Source of the DNA: an uncultured Oscillospiraceae bacterium
GTDB lineage: Bacteria; Bacillota; Clostridia; Oscillospirales; Oscillospiraceae
Reading direction: 5' to 3'
Assembly: GCA_947169975.1 (NCBI GenBank)
Contig: CAMVRT010000010.1
Coordinates: 1-64,000, forward strand
Length of the DNA: 64,000 bases
Both the position numbers and the translations under genes were made by a program. How positions within the stretch are numbered: the stretch's first letter is position 1; each line of letters begins with the position of its first letter. Below the pieces are notes generated by a model that was given only the letters and a program-made list of their open reading frames with translations, ran no database searches and was not told where the DNA came from. Positions 15,611 to 23,088 of the stretch are shown here, one piece after another.

Positions 15611-16302
15611 TACATTTTCTCTCCTTCCACGATGTAGTCAACGCACATGCCGTAGGTATGGACGTTCTCGGGCTCGATCTCGCCCACGGGGACAATATAC
15701 TCGCACTCGGCGATAACGGTGTCAGCTGCGGTGGCCATCACGGTATTAAAGTTACGCATGGTGCCCTTGTACCAGCAGTTGCCGAACTCGTCGCACTTAT
15801 AGGTGCCCAGCAGAGCAAAGTCGGCGTGGATGGGAGCCATCTCCAGATACTCCTTGCCGTCGATGGTGCGCTTGCCGCGGCAGAAGGGGCTATCCTCGAT
15901 CATGGTATCAACGCCCACGGGGGTGAGCACGCCGCCCAGACCGGCGCCGTCGGCGCGGATGCACTCAGCCAGAGTGCCCTGGGGCAGCAGGTTGACTTCC
16001 AGCGTACCCTCGGTGTTCTGCTGGCCGACCTCGGGAGTCATGCCCACGTGAGTGGCGATGACGCGCTTGACCTGATGATTGTGAATCAGCTCGGCGATGC
16101 CGAAGAACTCCTCGCCCTTGGGGCCAACAGCGCGGCCGCAATCGTTGGCGATCAGGGTCAGGTCCTTGGTGCCCAGCTTGACAAGCTCCTTGACGATGGC
16201 ACGGGCCTGGCCGCAGGCCAGGAAGCCACCGAACATGACGGTAGCGCCATCAGGGATCATTTTCGCTGCCTCAGCGGCAGTGAGCACAGGTTTCTTTGCC
16301 AT
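15610..16302 (-). CDS. atoD: Acyl-CoA:acetoacetate CoA-transferase, alpha subunit
   Basis: 230-residue alpha subunit of the class I CoA-transferase, starting MAKKPVLTAAEAAKMIPDG with the glycine-rich VMFGGFLACG loop and the TPVGVDTMIED segment. It is transcribed from its own promoter in the gap after kamE and forms a two-gene unit with the beta subunit. It is longer and more diverged than E. coli AtoD, in line with the butyryl-CoA:acetoacetate enzymes of amino-acid fermenters. Confidence 0.9.
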   Translation of the reverse strand: MAKKPVLTAAEAAKMIPDGATVMFGGFLACGQARAIVKELVKLGTKDLTLIANDCGRAVGPKGEEFFGIAELIHNHQVKRVIATHVGMTPEVGQQNTEGTLEVNLLPQGTLAECIRADGAGLGGVLTPVGVDTMIEDSPFCRGKRTIDGKEYLEMAPIHADFALLGTYKCDEFGNCWYKGTMRNFNTVMATAADTVIAECEYIVPVGEIEPENVHTYGMCVDYIVEGEKM

Positions 16303-16373
16303 TTGGTGTTCCTCCTTGTTGTTTTCGAACTTAAAATGCGCGGGGTTAGAATTGCCAAGAAATTAACAGTGTC

Positions 16374-16402
16374 ATCATAGCACCATCTTGCAGAAAATGC
16401 AA
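16374..16402 (-). promoter_or_regulatory. Promoter of the CoA-transferase operon
   Basis: Minus-strand TTGCAT (16402-16397), 17-base spacer and TATGAT (16379-16374), about 70 bases before the alpha-subunit start. It allows expression separately from the riboswitch-controlled kam operon. Confidence 0.7.
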
Positions 16403-16465
16403 GGGGGTGAAGCCTCTTCTTTTCTCTTTTCTTAAAAAGAAGCGGCAGTTTTTGCGCTCCGCAGG

Positions 16466-16498
16466 CCGGACGGTCATGAGCATGTCATGACCGTCCGG
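16466..16498 (-). terminator. Hairpin after kamE
   Basis: Perfect 14-base-pair stem CCGGACGGTCATGA / TCATGACCGTCCGG with a GCATG loop, 14 bases past the kamE stop. There is no T tract, so it may stabilise the mRNA 3' end rather than terminate. Confidence 0.55.
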
Positions 16499-16512
16499 TG
16501 TGCGGGATATGC

Positions 16513-17301
16513 TTATTTCATGCCGCGCTTGACCATTTCCGTGACCACAAAGCTGGCCACGTCGTCACCGTAGGTACCGGAACCGAAGCCGGCGTCGTAG
16601 CCCAGCTCCTTAGCCAGCTCATGGGTGATACGGGGGCCGCCGCAGACCACCACGAACTTGTCGCGCAGGCCTTCGGCCTCCAGCAGCTCGATAAGGTTGG
16701 TCAGGTTCTGGATGTGGATATCCTTCTGGGTGACCGTCTGGGACACCAGCAGGGCGTCGGCGTGCAGCTCCACGGCCTTCTTGATGAACTCCTCGTTGGG
16801 CACCTGGGAGCCCAGGTTGTAGGCCTCCACCATCTCGTAGCGCTCCACGCCGTAGTGACCGGCGAAGCCCTTACGGTTCATGATGGCGTCAATGCCCACG
16901 GTGTGGGCGTCGGTGCCGGTAGAGGCGCCCACCATCACGACCTTGCGGCCAATGTGCTCGCGGATGTAGTCGTTGGTCTCCTCCATGCTCATCACGTCGG
17001 ACTCGACAGTAATAACGTGGATGTCCTCGTAGTTGACAGTATGGACGCAGCTGCCGTAGACCACGTAGAAGGTGAACTCCTTGTCCAGCGGGGCGTGATA
17101 GGCTACGTTGGGCTCCTCCAGGCCCATCTTCTTGGCGATCTGCCGGGCGGCTTCCTCGCCGCGGGCGTCGTCCTTGACGGGAAGGGTGAAGCTGGTCTGC
17201 ACCTTGCCGTCGTTCATGGTGTCGCCGTAGGGTTTCAGGCGGGTCAGATCCAGCGTGGTGTCGAAATCGATCTTATGGGTGTTATACAGTCCGCTGCTCA
17301 T
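16513..17301 (-). CDS. kamE: Lysine 5,6-aminomutase, beta subunit
   Basis: 262-residue small subunit that binds adenosylcobalamin and PLP and moves the terminal amino group of beta-lysine (or D-lysine) to carbon 5. The B12 motif DAHTVG (D131-x-H133-x-x-G136) and the PLP lysine K144 in NRKGFAGHYG are both present, at the positions known from the Acetoanaerobium enzyme. The Rossmann B12 domain fills the C-terminal half. Its ATG overlaps the kamD stop by four bases. It is the last gene of the lysine operon. Confidence 0.97.
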   Translation of the reverse strand: MSSGLYNTHKIDFDTTLDLTRLKPYGDTMNDGKVQTSFTLPVKDDARGEEAARQIAKKMGLEEPNVAYHAPLDKEFTFYVVYGSCVHTVNYEDIHVITVESDVMSMEETNDYIREHIGRKVVMVGASTGTDAHTVGIDAIMNRKGFAGHYGVERYEMVEAYNLGSQVPNEEFIKKAVELHADALLVSQTVTQKDIHIQNLTNLIELLEAEGLRDKFVVVCGGPRITHELAKELGYDAGFGSGTYGDDVASFVVTEMVKRGMK

Positions 17302-18860
17302 TCTGCTGCCACCTTACCTTTCATCACTTCGATAAACGGGTTGAAGTGCTTTTCGTCCTTCACCACGACGCCGTTAAGGCCCTTGCCGCCGTCCTTGGGA
17401 CGCTTGACGTCGGCGAAGATACCCTTCTCGATGGTGGTGAACAGGCCCAGCTTCTCGATCTCCTTCAGGAGCTCGGTGGCCTTTGTCAGTACCTCGTTGG
17501 CGCGGTTGCGGATGATGCCGTTCTCCTTGTAAGTCAGCTCGCTGCCCAGATCCTTCATGGTGCGGAAGATGTACTGGGCGTTCTCGATGGACAGGGCGCG
17601 GTCGGACATGAACGGGGTGTGAATCGCCTCGGTCATCATGCCCAGCAGATGCAGCTTCTGGCCGGTCAGAATGGTGACCATGTTGAACAGCGCATCCTGG
17701 ATGTGGCCGCGGAAGATGTTGCCGGTCATAAACTTGGTGGGCGGCATGTACTTCAGCGGAGCCTTGGGGAAGATCTCGCGGGCCATCTGCGCCTGGGCCA
17801 GCTCATAGAGGAAGGTGTTTTCCACAGAGGGATCCATCTCAAAGGCATGGCCGAGGCCCATCTGCTCTTCGCGCATGCCGGCGGTCTTGGCAAAGGCCTC
17901 GTTCAGGAACTGGGAGGCCAGCACGGTATGGGCGGAGGTAATGGCGTCGTCGGTGGTCAGATAGTTGTCCTCACCGGTGTTGATGATGACGCCGGTGTAG
18001 CCGTTGATGACGCGGGAGAAGTACTGGTCCACGATGGTGCGCTGCATGTTGATGTCGCGGAACAGGATGCCGTACAGAGCGTCGTTCAGCATGACGTCCA
18101 GACGCTCCAGAGCGCCCATGGCGGCGATCTCGGGCATGCACAATCCGGAACAGTAGTTGCACAGCCGGATGTAGCGGTGCTGCTCCTCGCCTACTTCGTC
18201 CAGAGCGGCGCGCATCAGGCGGAAGTTCTCCTGGGTGGCGTAGGTACCGCCGAAGCCCTCGGTGGTGGCGCCATAGGGCACGTAGTCCAGCAGGGACTGA
18301 CCGGTGGTGCGGATCACAGCGATGATGTCGGCGCCCTGCTTGGCGCCGGCCTTGGCCTGGATAATATCCTCGTAGATATTACCGGTGGCCACGATGATGT
18401 ACAGGTAGGGGCCCTGCTTGTCGCCGAAGCGTCCCAGATACTCGTTGCGCTTGGCGACGTTCTTGTTGATGCGCTGGATGGTGGCGTCAACATAGGGCTT
18501 GATGGCAGCGCGGATCTCGCTGTCGCTGTGGGCGGGCAGCTTGGTCAGATCCAGCTCGCCGCTGTCGATGGCCTCCGCCACGCCCTGGGGATCCTTACCG
18601 GTCTCCAGAATGGCGTTGCCGATCACCCAGGCGGCGCCCAGGGGCAGCAGGGAGTTTTCCATCAGGTTGTCCACCACCACGTTGGGCATGGGAACGTCCA
18701 TCTCGTTGACGCCGTCGATTCCCAGAAGGCGGCAGATGGCACGCTCCACCGTGACGGTGGTGTGCTGGTCGATAAAGCGCTGGACGTCAGCTGCCACATG
18801 GGCGGCGGAGGTCCGGGCCTCGTTGACCAGTTCAAAATTCAGGCCGAGTTTGCTTTCCAT
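17298..18860 (-). CDS. kamD: Lysine 5,6-aminomutase, alpha subunit
   Basis: 520-residue large subunit with the TIM-barrel that holds substrate, PLP phosphate and the adenosyl group. It starts MESKLGLNFELVNEART and is full length for the family, with typical LGHAFEMDPSVENTFLYE and PPTKFMTGNIFRGH segments. ATGA overlap with kamE indicates coupled translation. A GC hairpin in the 104-base gap separates it from kamA. Confidence 0.96.
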   Translation of the reverse strand: MESKLGLNFELVNEARTSAAHVAADVQRFIDQHTTVTVERAICRLLGIDGVNEMDVPMPNVVVDNLMENSLLPLGAAWVIGNAILETGKDPQGVAEAIDSGELDLTKLPAHSDSEIRAAIKPYVDATIQRINKNVAKRNEYLGRFGDKQGPYLYIIVATGNIYEDIIQAKAGAKQGADIIAVIRTTGQSLLDYVPYGATTEGFGGTYATQENFRLMRAALDEVGEEQHRYIRLCNYCSGLCMPEIAAMGALERLDVMLNDALYGILFRDINMQRTIVDQYFSRVINGYTGVIINTGEDNYLTTDDAITSAHTVLASQFLNEAFAKTAGMREEQMGLGHAFEMDPSVENTFLYELAQAQMAREIFPKAPLKYMPPTKFMTGNIFRGHIQDALFNMVTILTGQKLHLLGMMTEAIHTPFMSDRALSIENAQYIFRTMKDLGSELTYKENGIIRNRANEVLTKATELLKEIEKLGLFTTIEKGIFADVKRPKDGGKGLNGVVVKDEKHFNPFIEVMKGKVAAE

Positions 18861-18923
18861 AGATGATACCTCTTCAGCTCACTTGATTCCGTTTGACGGG
18901 TGGAGCACAGGGAAAACGGCGTT

Positions 18924-18951
18924 GCCGAACGGGGCGTTTGCCCCGTTCGGC
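18924..18951 (-). other. Intercistronic hairpin between kamA and kamD
   Basis: Perfect 12-base-pair stem GCCGAACGGGGC / GCCCCGTTCGGC with a four-base loop and no U tract. It lies between two cistrons of one operon and could set relative mRNA stability or partial termination. Confidence 0.6.
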
Positions 18952-18964
18952 GGCTGCCGGTCTC

Positions 18965-20215
18965 TTAGTGCTTGACGTGGCGCTCGTTGCGCAGCAGCTT
19001 GGTGGGCTCCAGATAGCGCTGAGGCGTACCCTCGGCGACCCAGGCCACACCGGTCTTCTCCGCCTTCTTCTTGCCGGTGCAGACGTCGCAGTGGCAGTTC
19101 TGGACGTAGTGCTCGGGTTCGGTGTAGGAGGTGATGACGCCCTCGAAGTTGCGCAGGATGACCTTACGCGGCGTCTGGGAGATCAGGTAGTTGGGCATGA
19201 CAGGGGTCTTGCCGCCGCCGCCGGGAGCGTCCACCACGAAGGTGGGGATGCAGTAGCCGGAGGTATGGCCGCGGAGGGCCTCCATGATCTCGATGCCCTT
19301 GGACACGGGGGTGCGGAAGTGGCTCAAGCCCAGGGAAGGATCGCAGGCGTAGATGTAGTAGGGACGCACGCGCATCTTCACGAGGCCGTGGACCAGCTCC
19401 ATCATCACGTGGCTGCAGTCGTTGACGCCGGCCAGCAGCACGGACTGGTTGCCCAGGGGGATACCGGCGTCAGCCAGCATGGCGCAGGCCTTGGCGGCTT
19501 CCGGAGTGAACTCCTTGGGGGTGTTGAAGTGGGTGTTCAGCCAGATGGGGTGATACTTGCGCAGCATGTTGCACAGCTCGGGAGTGATACGCTGGGGGCA
19601 CACCACGGGGGTGCGGGAGCCCAGACGGACGATCTCCACGTGGGGGATGGCGCGGACCTTCTTGATGATGTACTCCAGGGTCTCATCGGAGACCATCAGC
19701 GCGTCACCGCCGGAGAGCAGCACGTCGCGGACCTCGGGGTGGTTGGCCACGTACTCGATGCACTTGTCGATCTGGGCCATGGGGACCTCGCAGTCATTCT
19801 GGCCGGCAAAACGGCGACGGGTGCAGTGACGGCAGTACATGGAGCACTGGTCGGTGATGAGCAGCAGCACGCGGTCGGGATAGCGGTGGGTCAGGCCGGG
19901 GGTGGGAGAGTCGGTATCCTCGTGCAGAGGATCGGCGTCCTCATAATCGGCATACTCCAGCTCCTCAGCGCGGGGAATGGCCATCTTGCGGATGGGATCA
20001 AAGGGATCGTCCAGATCGATCAGGGACAGGTAGTAGGGCGTAACAGCCATACGCAGCTTGCCCAGAGTCTTGCGGACGCCCTCTTCCTCGTCGGGGGTCA
20101 GGGTCATGTACTTCTTCAGATCCTCAACCGTCTCGGCGCGGTTGGCGACCTGCCAATGCCAGTCATTCCACAGATTCTCGGGAACGTCGGCGAACAGACC
20201 GTTGCGAGTTTTCAT
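18965..20215 (-). CDS. kamA: Lysine 2,3-aminomutase
   Basis: 416-residue radical-SAM, PLP enzyme that turns L-lysine into L-beta-lysine, the first step of the pathway. The [4Fe-4S] cysteines are C124, C128 and C131 (CSMYCRHC), the PLP lysine is K336 in PGGGGKTPVMPN, and the C-terminal CHCDVC cluster matches the structural zinc site. Length and residues fit the clostridial enzyme. AGGAGG lies upstream of the ATG. It follows kdd in the riboswitch-controlled operon. Confidence 0.97.
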   Translation of the reverse strand: MKTRNGLFADVPENLWNDWHWQVANRAETVEDLKKYMTLTPDEEEGVRKTLGKLRMAVTPYYLSLIDLDDPFDPIRKMAIPRAEELEYADYEDADPLHEDTDSPTPGLTHRYPDRVLLLITDQCSMYCRHCTRRRFAGQNDCEVPMAQIDKCIEYVANHPEVRDVLLSGGDALMVSDETLEYIIKKVRAIPHVEIVRLGSRTPVVCPQRITPELCNMLRKYHPIWLNTHFNTPKEFTPEAAKACAMLADAGIPLGNQSVLLAGVNDCSHVMMELVHGLVKMRVRPYYIYACDPSLGLSHFRTPVSKGIEIMEALRGHTSGYCIPTFVVDAPGGGGKTPVMPNYLISQTPRKVILRNFEGVITSYTEPEHYVQNCHCDVCTGKKKAEKTGVAWVAEGTPQRYLEPTKLLRNERHVKH

Positions 20216-20257
20216 TTTTTCTTTCCTCCTATTATTCAGGCATTGAGAAAACCGCGG

Positions 20258-20285
20258 GAGCAGGGAGGGATCCTCCTCCCTGCTC
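20258..20285 (-). other. Intercistronic hairpin between kdd and kamA
   Basis: Perfect 11-base-pair stem GAGCAGGGAGG / CCTCCCTGCTC with a six-base loop and no U tract. Same kind of element as the one after kamA. Confidence 0.6.
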
Positions 20286-20299
20286 TCGCCGGGAACCGT

Positions 20300-21352
20300 T
20301 TAGCAGTACTTCTCGTCGAACAGCTTGCGCAGCTTGGGATTCTCACGCAGCACGTTCAGGGTGATCTCGGCGTGGTTCTTGGTGTAGCCGTTGCCCACGA
20401 TCATGGTGACGTCCTTGCCGACACCCTCGGCGCCCAGAGCGGCCTTGGTGAAGGAGGTAGCCATGGAGAAGAAGTACACCAGGCCGTCGTCACGGACGGG
20501 CAGGATGGCGGACATCTCGCAGGATTCGATGTTCACGCAGCAGATGGAGATATCATACTCCTTGCCGCCGTTGGCAGCCAGAGCAGCGTCCAGCACCTCA
20601 ACGGGCTTGGTGCAGTCGGCCACGATAACGTCGGTGTAAACGCCCAGCTCCATCAGCGCAGGAACCTGCTTGGGGTTGCGGACAACGCCCACGACCTTGC
20701 CGTTGGGGCCAACCTTCTTCAGAGCTTCCCAGCCGCACAGAACGCCGGACTTGCCGTTGGCGCCGAGGATCAGAACGCTGTCGCCCTCCTTGGGCAGCTT
20801 GCGGGCCTGAGCGGGAGCGCCGGCCACATCCAGAGCAGCCAGAGCCAGAGGCTCGGACATGTCGTCGGGCAGCTTGGCGTACAGGGCGGTCTCAAACAGA
20901 ACGGCCTGGCCGTCGATATCCACGCGGTCGATATCCTTGTGGATGGCCTTGATACGGTCGATGCGCAGCGGGGTCATGGACAGGGAGACCAGGGAGGCGA
21001 TCTTGTCGCCCACCTTCAGATTGAAGTCGGGCTTGGCCAGCAGGTCCTCGCCGATGTAGGCGACCTTGCCGATGAACATGCCGCCGGAACCGGTGACGGG
21101 GTTCTGCTGCTTGCCGCGCTCAGCCACGATGCCCATGATCATTTCGCCGATCTTCTTCTCGTCGCCGCCGCAGGCCTCGGAGATCTGGGTGAAGGAGGCG
21201 GAGTCAACGTTCAGGGAGATGACGTCGCAGATGATCTCGTTGGAGTAACGCTTGGTCATGTCGTTGTCCAGCTTCCACGCGGCCTGGGTCAGAACACCCT
21301 TGGGCTCGATGACGCGGTGAGTACCGTACTTGTTGCCTTTCAGCTGTGCCAT
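20300..21352 (-). CDS. kdd: L-erythro-3,5-diaminohexanoate dehydrogenase
   Basis: 350-residue NAD-dependent enzyme that oxidatively deaminates 3,5-diaminohexanoate to 5-amino-3-oxohexanoate. It has the family opening MAQLKGNKYGTHRVIEPKG and a Rossmann-like fold with the nucleotide-binding stretch VLILGANGKSGVLCG. Length is as expected. It lies between kce and kamA, the product and substrate steps of the same pathway, and has AGGAGG before the ATG. Confidence 0.95.
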   Translation of the reverse strand: MAQLKGNKYGTHRVIEPKGVLTQAAWKLDNDMTKRYSNEIICDVISLNVDSASFTQISEACGGDEKKIGEMIMGIVAERGKQQNPVTGSGGMFIGKVAYIGEDLLAKPDFNLKVGDKIASLVSLSMTPLRIDRIKAIHKDIDRVDIDGQAVLFETALYAKLPDDMSEPLALAALDVAGAPAQARKLPKEGDSVLILGANGKSGVLCGWEALKKVGPNGKVVGVVRNPKQVPALMELGVYTDVIVADCTKPVEVLDAALAANGGKEYDISICCVNIESCEMSAILPVRDDGLVYFFSMATSFTKAALGAEGVGKDVTMIVGNGYTKNHAEITLNVLRENPKLRKLFDEKYC

Positions 21353-21415
21353 AATATTATCCTCCTAAAAATGTATTTTGTTAGGTTGTTACGCTTATGG
21401 ATTTGAATTTTCCGC

Positions 21416-22243
21416 TCAGTTCAGGGGCTTCAGGCCCAGGATCTCGCGGGCCTCAGCGGGAGTGGCGATCTCGCGGCCCAGCTCCTTGGCCAGGCGCACC
21501 ACCTTGGCCACCAGTTCGCCGTTGGAGGCGGCCTTGTGGCCCTTGCCCAGGTACACGTTGTCCTCAAAGCCCACGCGGACGTTGCCGCCCATGACGATGC
21601 CGGCGGCGGCCATGGCCCAGGCGCTGCGGCCCACACCGGTAACGGTCCAGGTGGAGCCGGCGGGGATCTTGCTCACCAGGAAGGCCAGATTATCTACAGT
21701 GGCGGGGGTGCAGCCGGCCACGCCCAGCACGAAGTTGAACTGCATGGGAGCGCCGGGGACCTCGCCCTTCTTCGCCATGTTCAGCACGGTGTCCAGGTGG
21801 CCGATCTCGAAGCACTCATACTCGGGCTTGATGTTGTTCTCGATCATGCGCTTGCCGAAGGCCCGCATGGTGGGCATGGTGTTCTCAAACACGTCGTCGC
21901 CGAAGTTGCAGGTGCCGCAGTCCAGCGTGGCCATCTCGGGCATCAGCTCGGTGGGCTGCAGACGCTCCTCCGGGGTCATGCCGGTGGCGCCGCCGGTGGA
22001 GGGGATCATAATGACGTCGGGCAGTTCCTTGCGGATGGCATCCATCACCACGCGGAAACGCTCGCGGTCCTGGGTGGGGGTGCCGTCGTCCTCGCGGACG
22101 TGGACGTGGATGATGGCGGCGCCGGCTTCATAGGCGGATTTGGCCTCGCGGACCATCTCCTCAACGGTGTAGGGAACAGCGGGATTGTTGGCCTTGGTGA
22201 CCTCTGCGCCGCAGATGGCGGCGGTAATAATCAGCTTCTCCAT
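21416..22243 (-). CDS. kce: 3-keto-5-aminohexanoate cleavage enzyme
   Basis: 275-residue BKACE-family TIM barrel that condenses 5-amino-3-oxohexanoate with acetyl-CoA to give acetoacetate and 3-aminobutyryl-CoA. Zinc ligands H46 and H48 (IIHVHVRE) and the late GFEDNVYLGKGH segment are visible. The start is placed at MEKLIITAAICGAEV, with GAGAGG upstream; a 16-codon upstream extension overlaps kal and is rejected. It starts 13 bases after kal. Confidence 0.95.
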   Translation of the reverse strand: MEKLIITAAICGAEVTKANNPAVPYTVEEMVREAKSAYEAGAAIIHVHVREDDGTPTQDRERFRVVMDAIRKELPDVIMIPSTGGATGMTPEERLQPTELMPEMATLDCGTCNFGDDVFENTMPTMRAFGKRMIENNIKPEYECFEIGHLDTVLNMAKKGEVPGAPMQFNFVLGVAGCTPATVDNLAFLVSKIPAGSTWTVTGVGRSAWAMAAAGIVMGGNVRVGFEDNVYLGKGHKAASNGELVAKVVRLAKELGREIATPAEAREILGLKPLN

Positions 22244-22256
22244 TGCAATTCCTCTC

Positions 22257-22694
22257 TTACTTCTCCTCGCGGCGGATAGCGCCCTTGACAATGTCGGGGC
22301 CGCGCTTGATGCGCTGGCAGTCCTTGGGCGTCACGCAGGTACCGTGAGCGCGGCAGACCACAATGGGCTCGGGCAGCACGTCGGCGGCGGAGGCGCTGAT
22401 GTCGGGACGGGAGACGATGACCTTGCGGGCCTCGAACTTCATGGTGCGGGAGGTGTTGCCGATCTTCTCGATCTCGCCGTAAGCCTCAATGTAGTCGCCG
22501 GCGTAGACCGGAGCCAGGAACTCAATGTTGTCATAGGCGCAGAACAGGCCCTCGTCACCGTCACACTGAATCAGCAGTTCGGTAGCCACGTCGCCGAACA
22601 GGTGCACCATGTGGGCGCCGTCCACCAGGTTTCCGCCGTAGTGGGCGTCCTTGGCGCTCATACGCAGCCGGAGCAGGGATGTCATCTTTTCCAT
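22257..22694 (-). CDS. kal: 3-aminobutyryl-CoA ammonia-lyase
   Basis: 145-residue hotdog-fold enzyme that removes ammonia from 3-aminobutyryl-CoA to give crotonyl-CoA, the entry point to the butyrate branch. The sequence has the family's [19 protein letters not shown] active-site region and a typical length. It is the first gene of the lysine operon, about 90 bases after the riboswitch terminator, with GGAGG before the ATG. Confidence 0.94.
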   Translation of the reverse strand: MEKMTSLLRLRMSAKDAHYGGNLVDGAHMVHLFGDVATELLIQCDGDEGLFCAYDNIEFLAPVYAGDYIEAYGEIEKIGNTSRTMKFEARKVIVSRPDISASAADVLPEPIVVCRAHGTCVTPKDCQRIKRGPDIVKGAIRREEK

Positions 22695-22786
22695 GAGAAT
22701 ATTCCTCCTTCACAAATTTTCGCTTTGTTATTGGGACTTGTCGCAGTCTTCCGGGGAGAAGTCCAGCCGCAGCGCTTCTTTCGGGC

Positions 22787-22828
22787 AAAAAAAGGGCGCT
22801 ATCGGTCAAGGTCGTTGACCAATAGCGC
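22787..22828 (-). terminator. Riboswitch-controlled terminator before kal
   Basis: Minus-strand 14-base-pair stem (22828-22815 with 22809-22796, one G-U pair), five-base loop, then CC and seven T. Its 5' arm contains the entire 3' strand of the aptamer P1 helix (22825-22818), so P1 and the terminator exclude each other. Confidence 0.9.
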
Positions 22829-22990
22829 TCCATGCTGCAAGAACATGACAGTAACACCGCTTACACGGCGCTACCAAGGCAGAAGACAGGGCCGTTCTTC
22901 ATCCTTTCGGCGGAAAGCCCCTTCCCTGTCTGACGTAACCGGTTGCCCTCCCGGTCAGACAGGTACCCTGCTCTCCGCGCCTCTATTGAC
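22818..22990 (-). ncRNA. Lysine riboswitch (L-box), predicted ON switch
   Basis: The leader of the lysine-fermentation operon has the L-box signatures in order: AGAGGCGC (22984-22977), AAGGGGCTTTCCGCCGAA (22923-22906), CTGTCAT (22851-22845) and the closing TGGAGCGCTAT. P1 is formed by GTCAATAG (22990-22983) and CTATTGGT (22825-22818), eight pairs including two G-U. The motifs resemble the lysC leaders of Bacillus. Unlike those, the P1 3' strand is part of the terminator 5' arm, so lysine binding should prevent termination. The family call is firm; the direction is inferred from the pairing. Confidence 0.9.
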
Positions 22991-23014
22991 TGCTCTATGG
23001 AATTCTGCGATAAA

Positions 23015-23043
23015 ATTATATCCATTTCCCGTCATTTTGTCAA
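23015..23043 (-). promoter_or_regulatory. Consensus sigma-A promoter of the kal-kce-kdd-kamADE operon
   Basis: Perfect TTGACA (23043-23038), 17-base spacer and perfect TATAAT (23020-23015) on the minus strand, about 25 bases before the first P1 base of the lysine riboswitch. A full-consensus promoter implies that control is mainly at the riboswitch. Confidence 0.92.
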
Positions 23044-23088
23044 GAAAAAAGCGGCGATATCGTCGGGAATTTTTCTCCCTTGCACAGT

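Noticed and set aside
18893-21406. 837-codon plus-strand frame over kamA-kdd
   Set aside because: Antisense shadow of kamA and kdd; no ribosome site and no domain.
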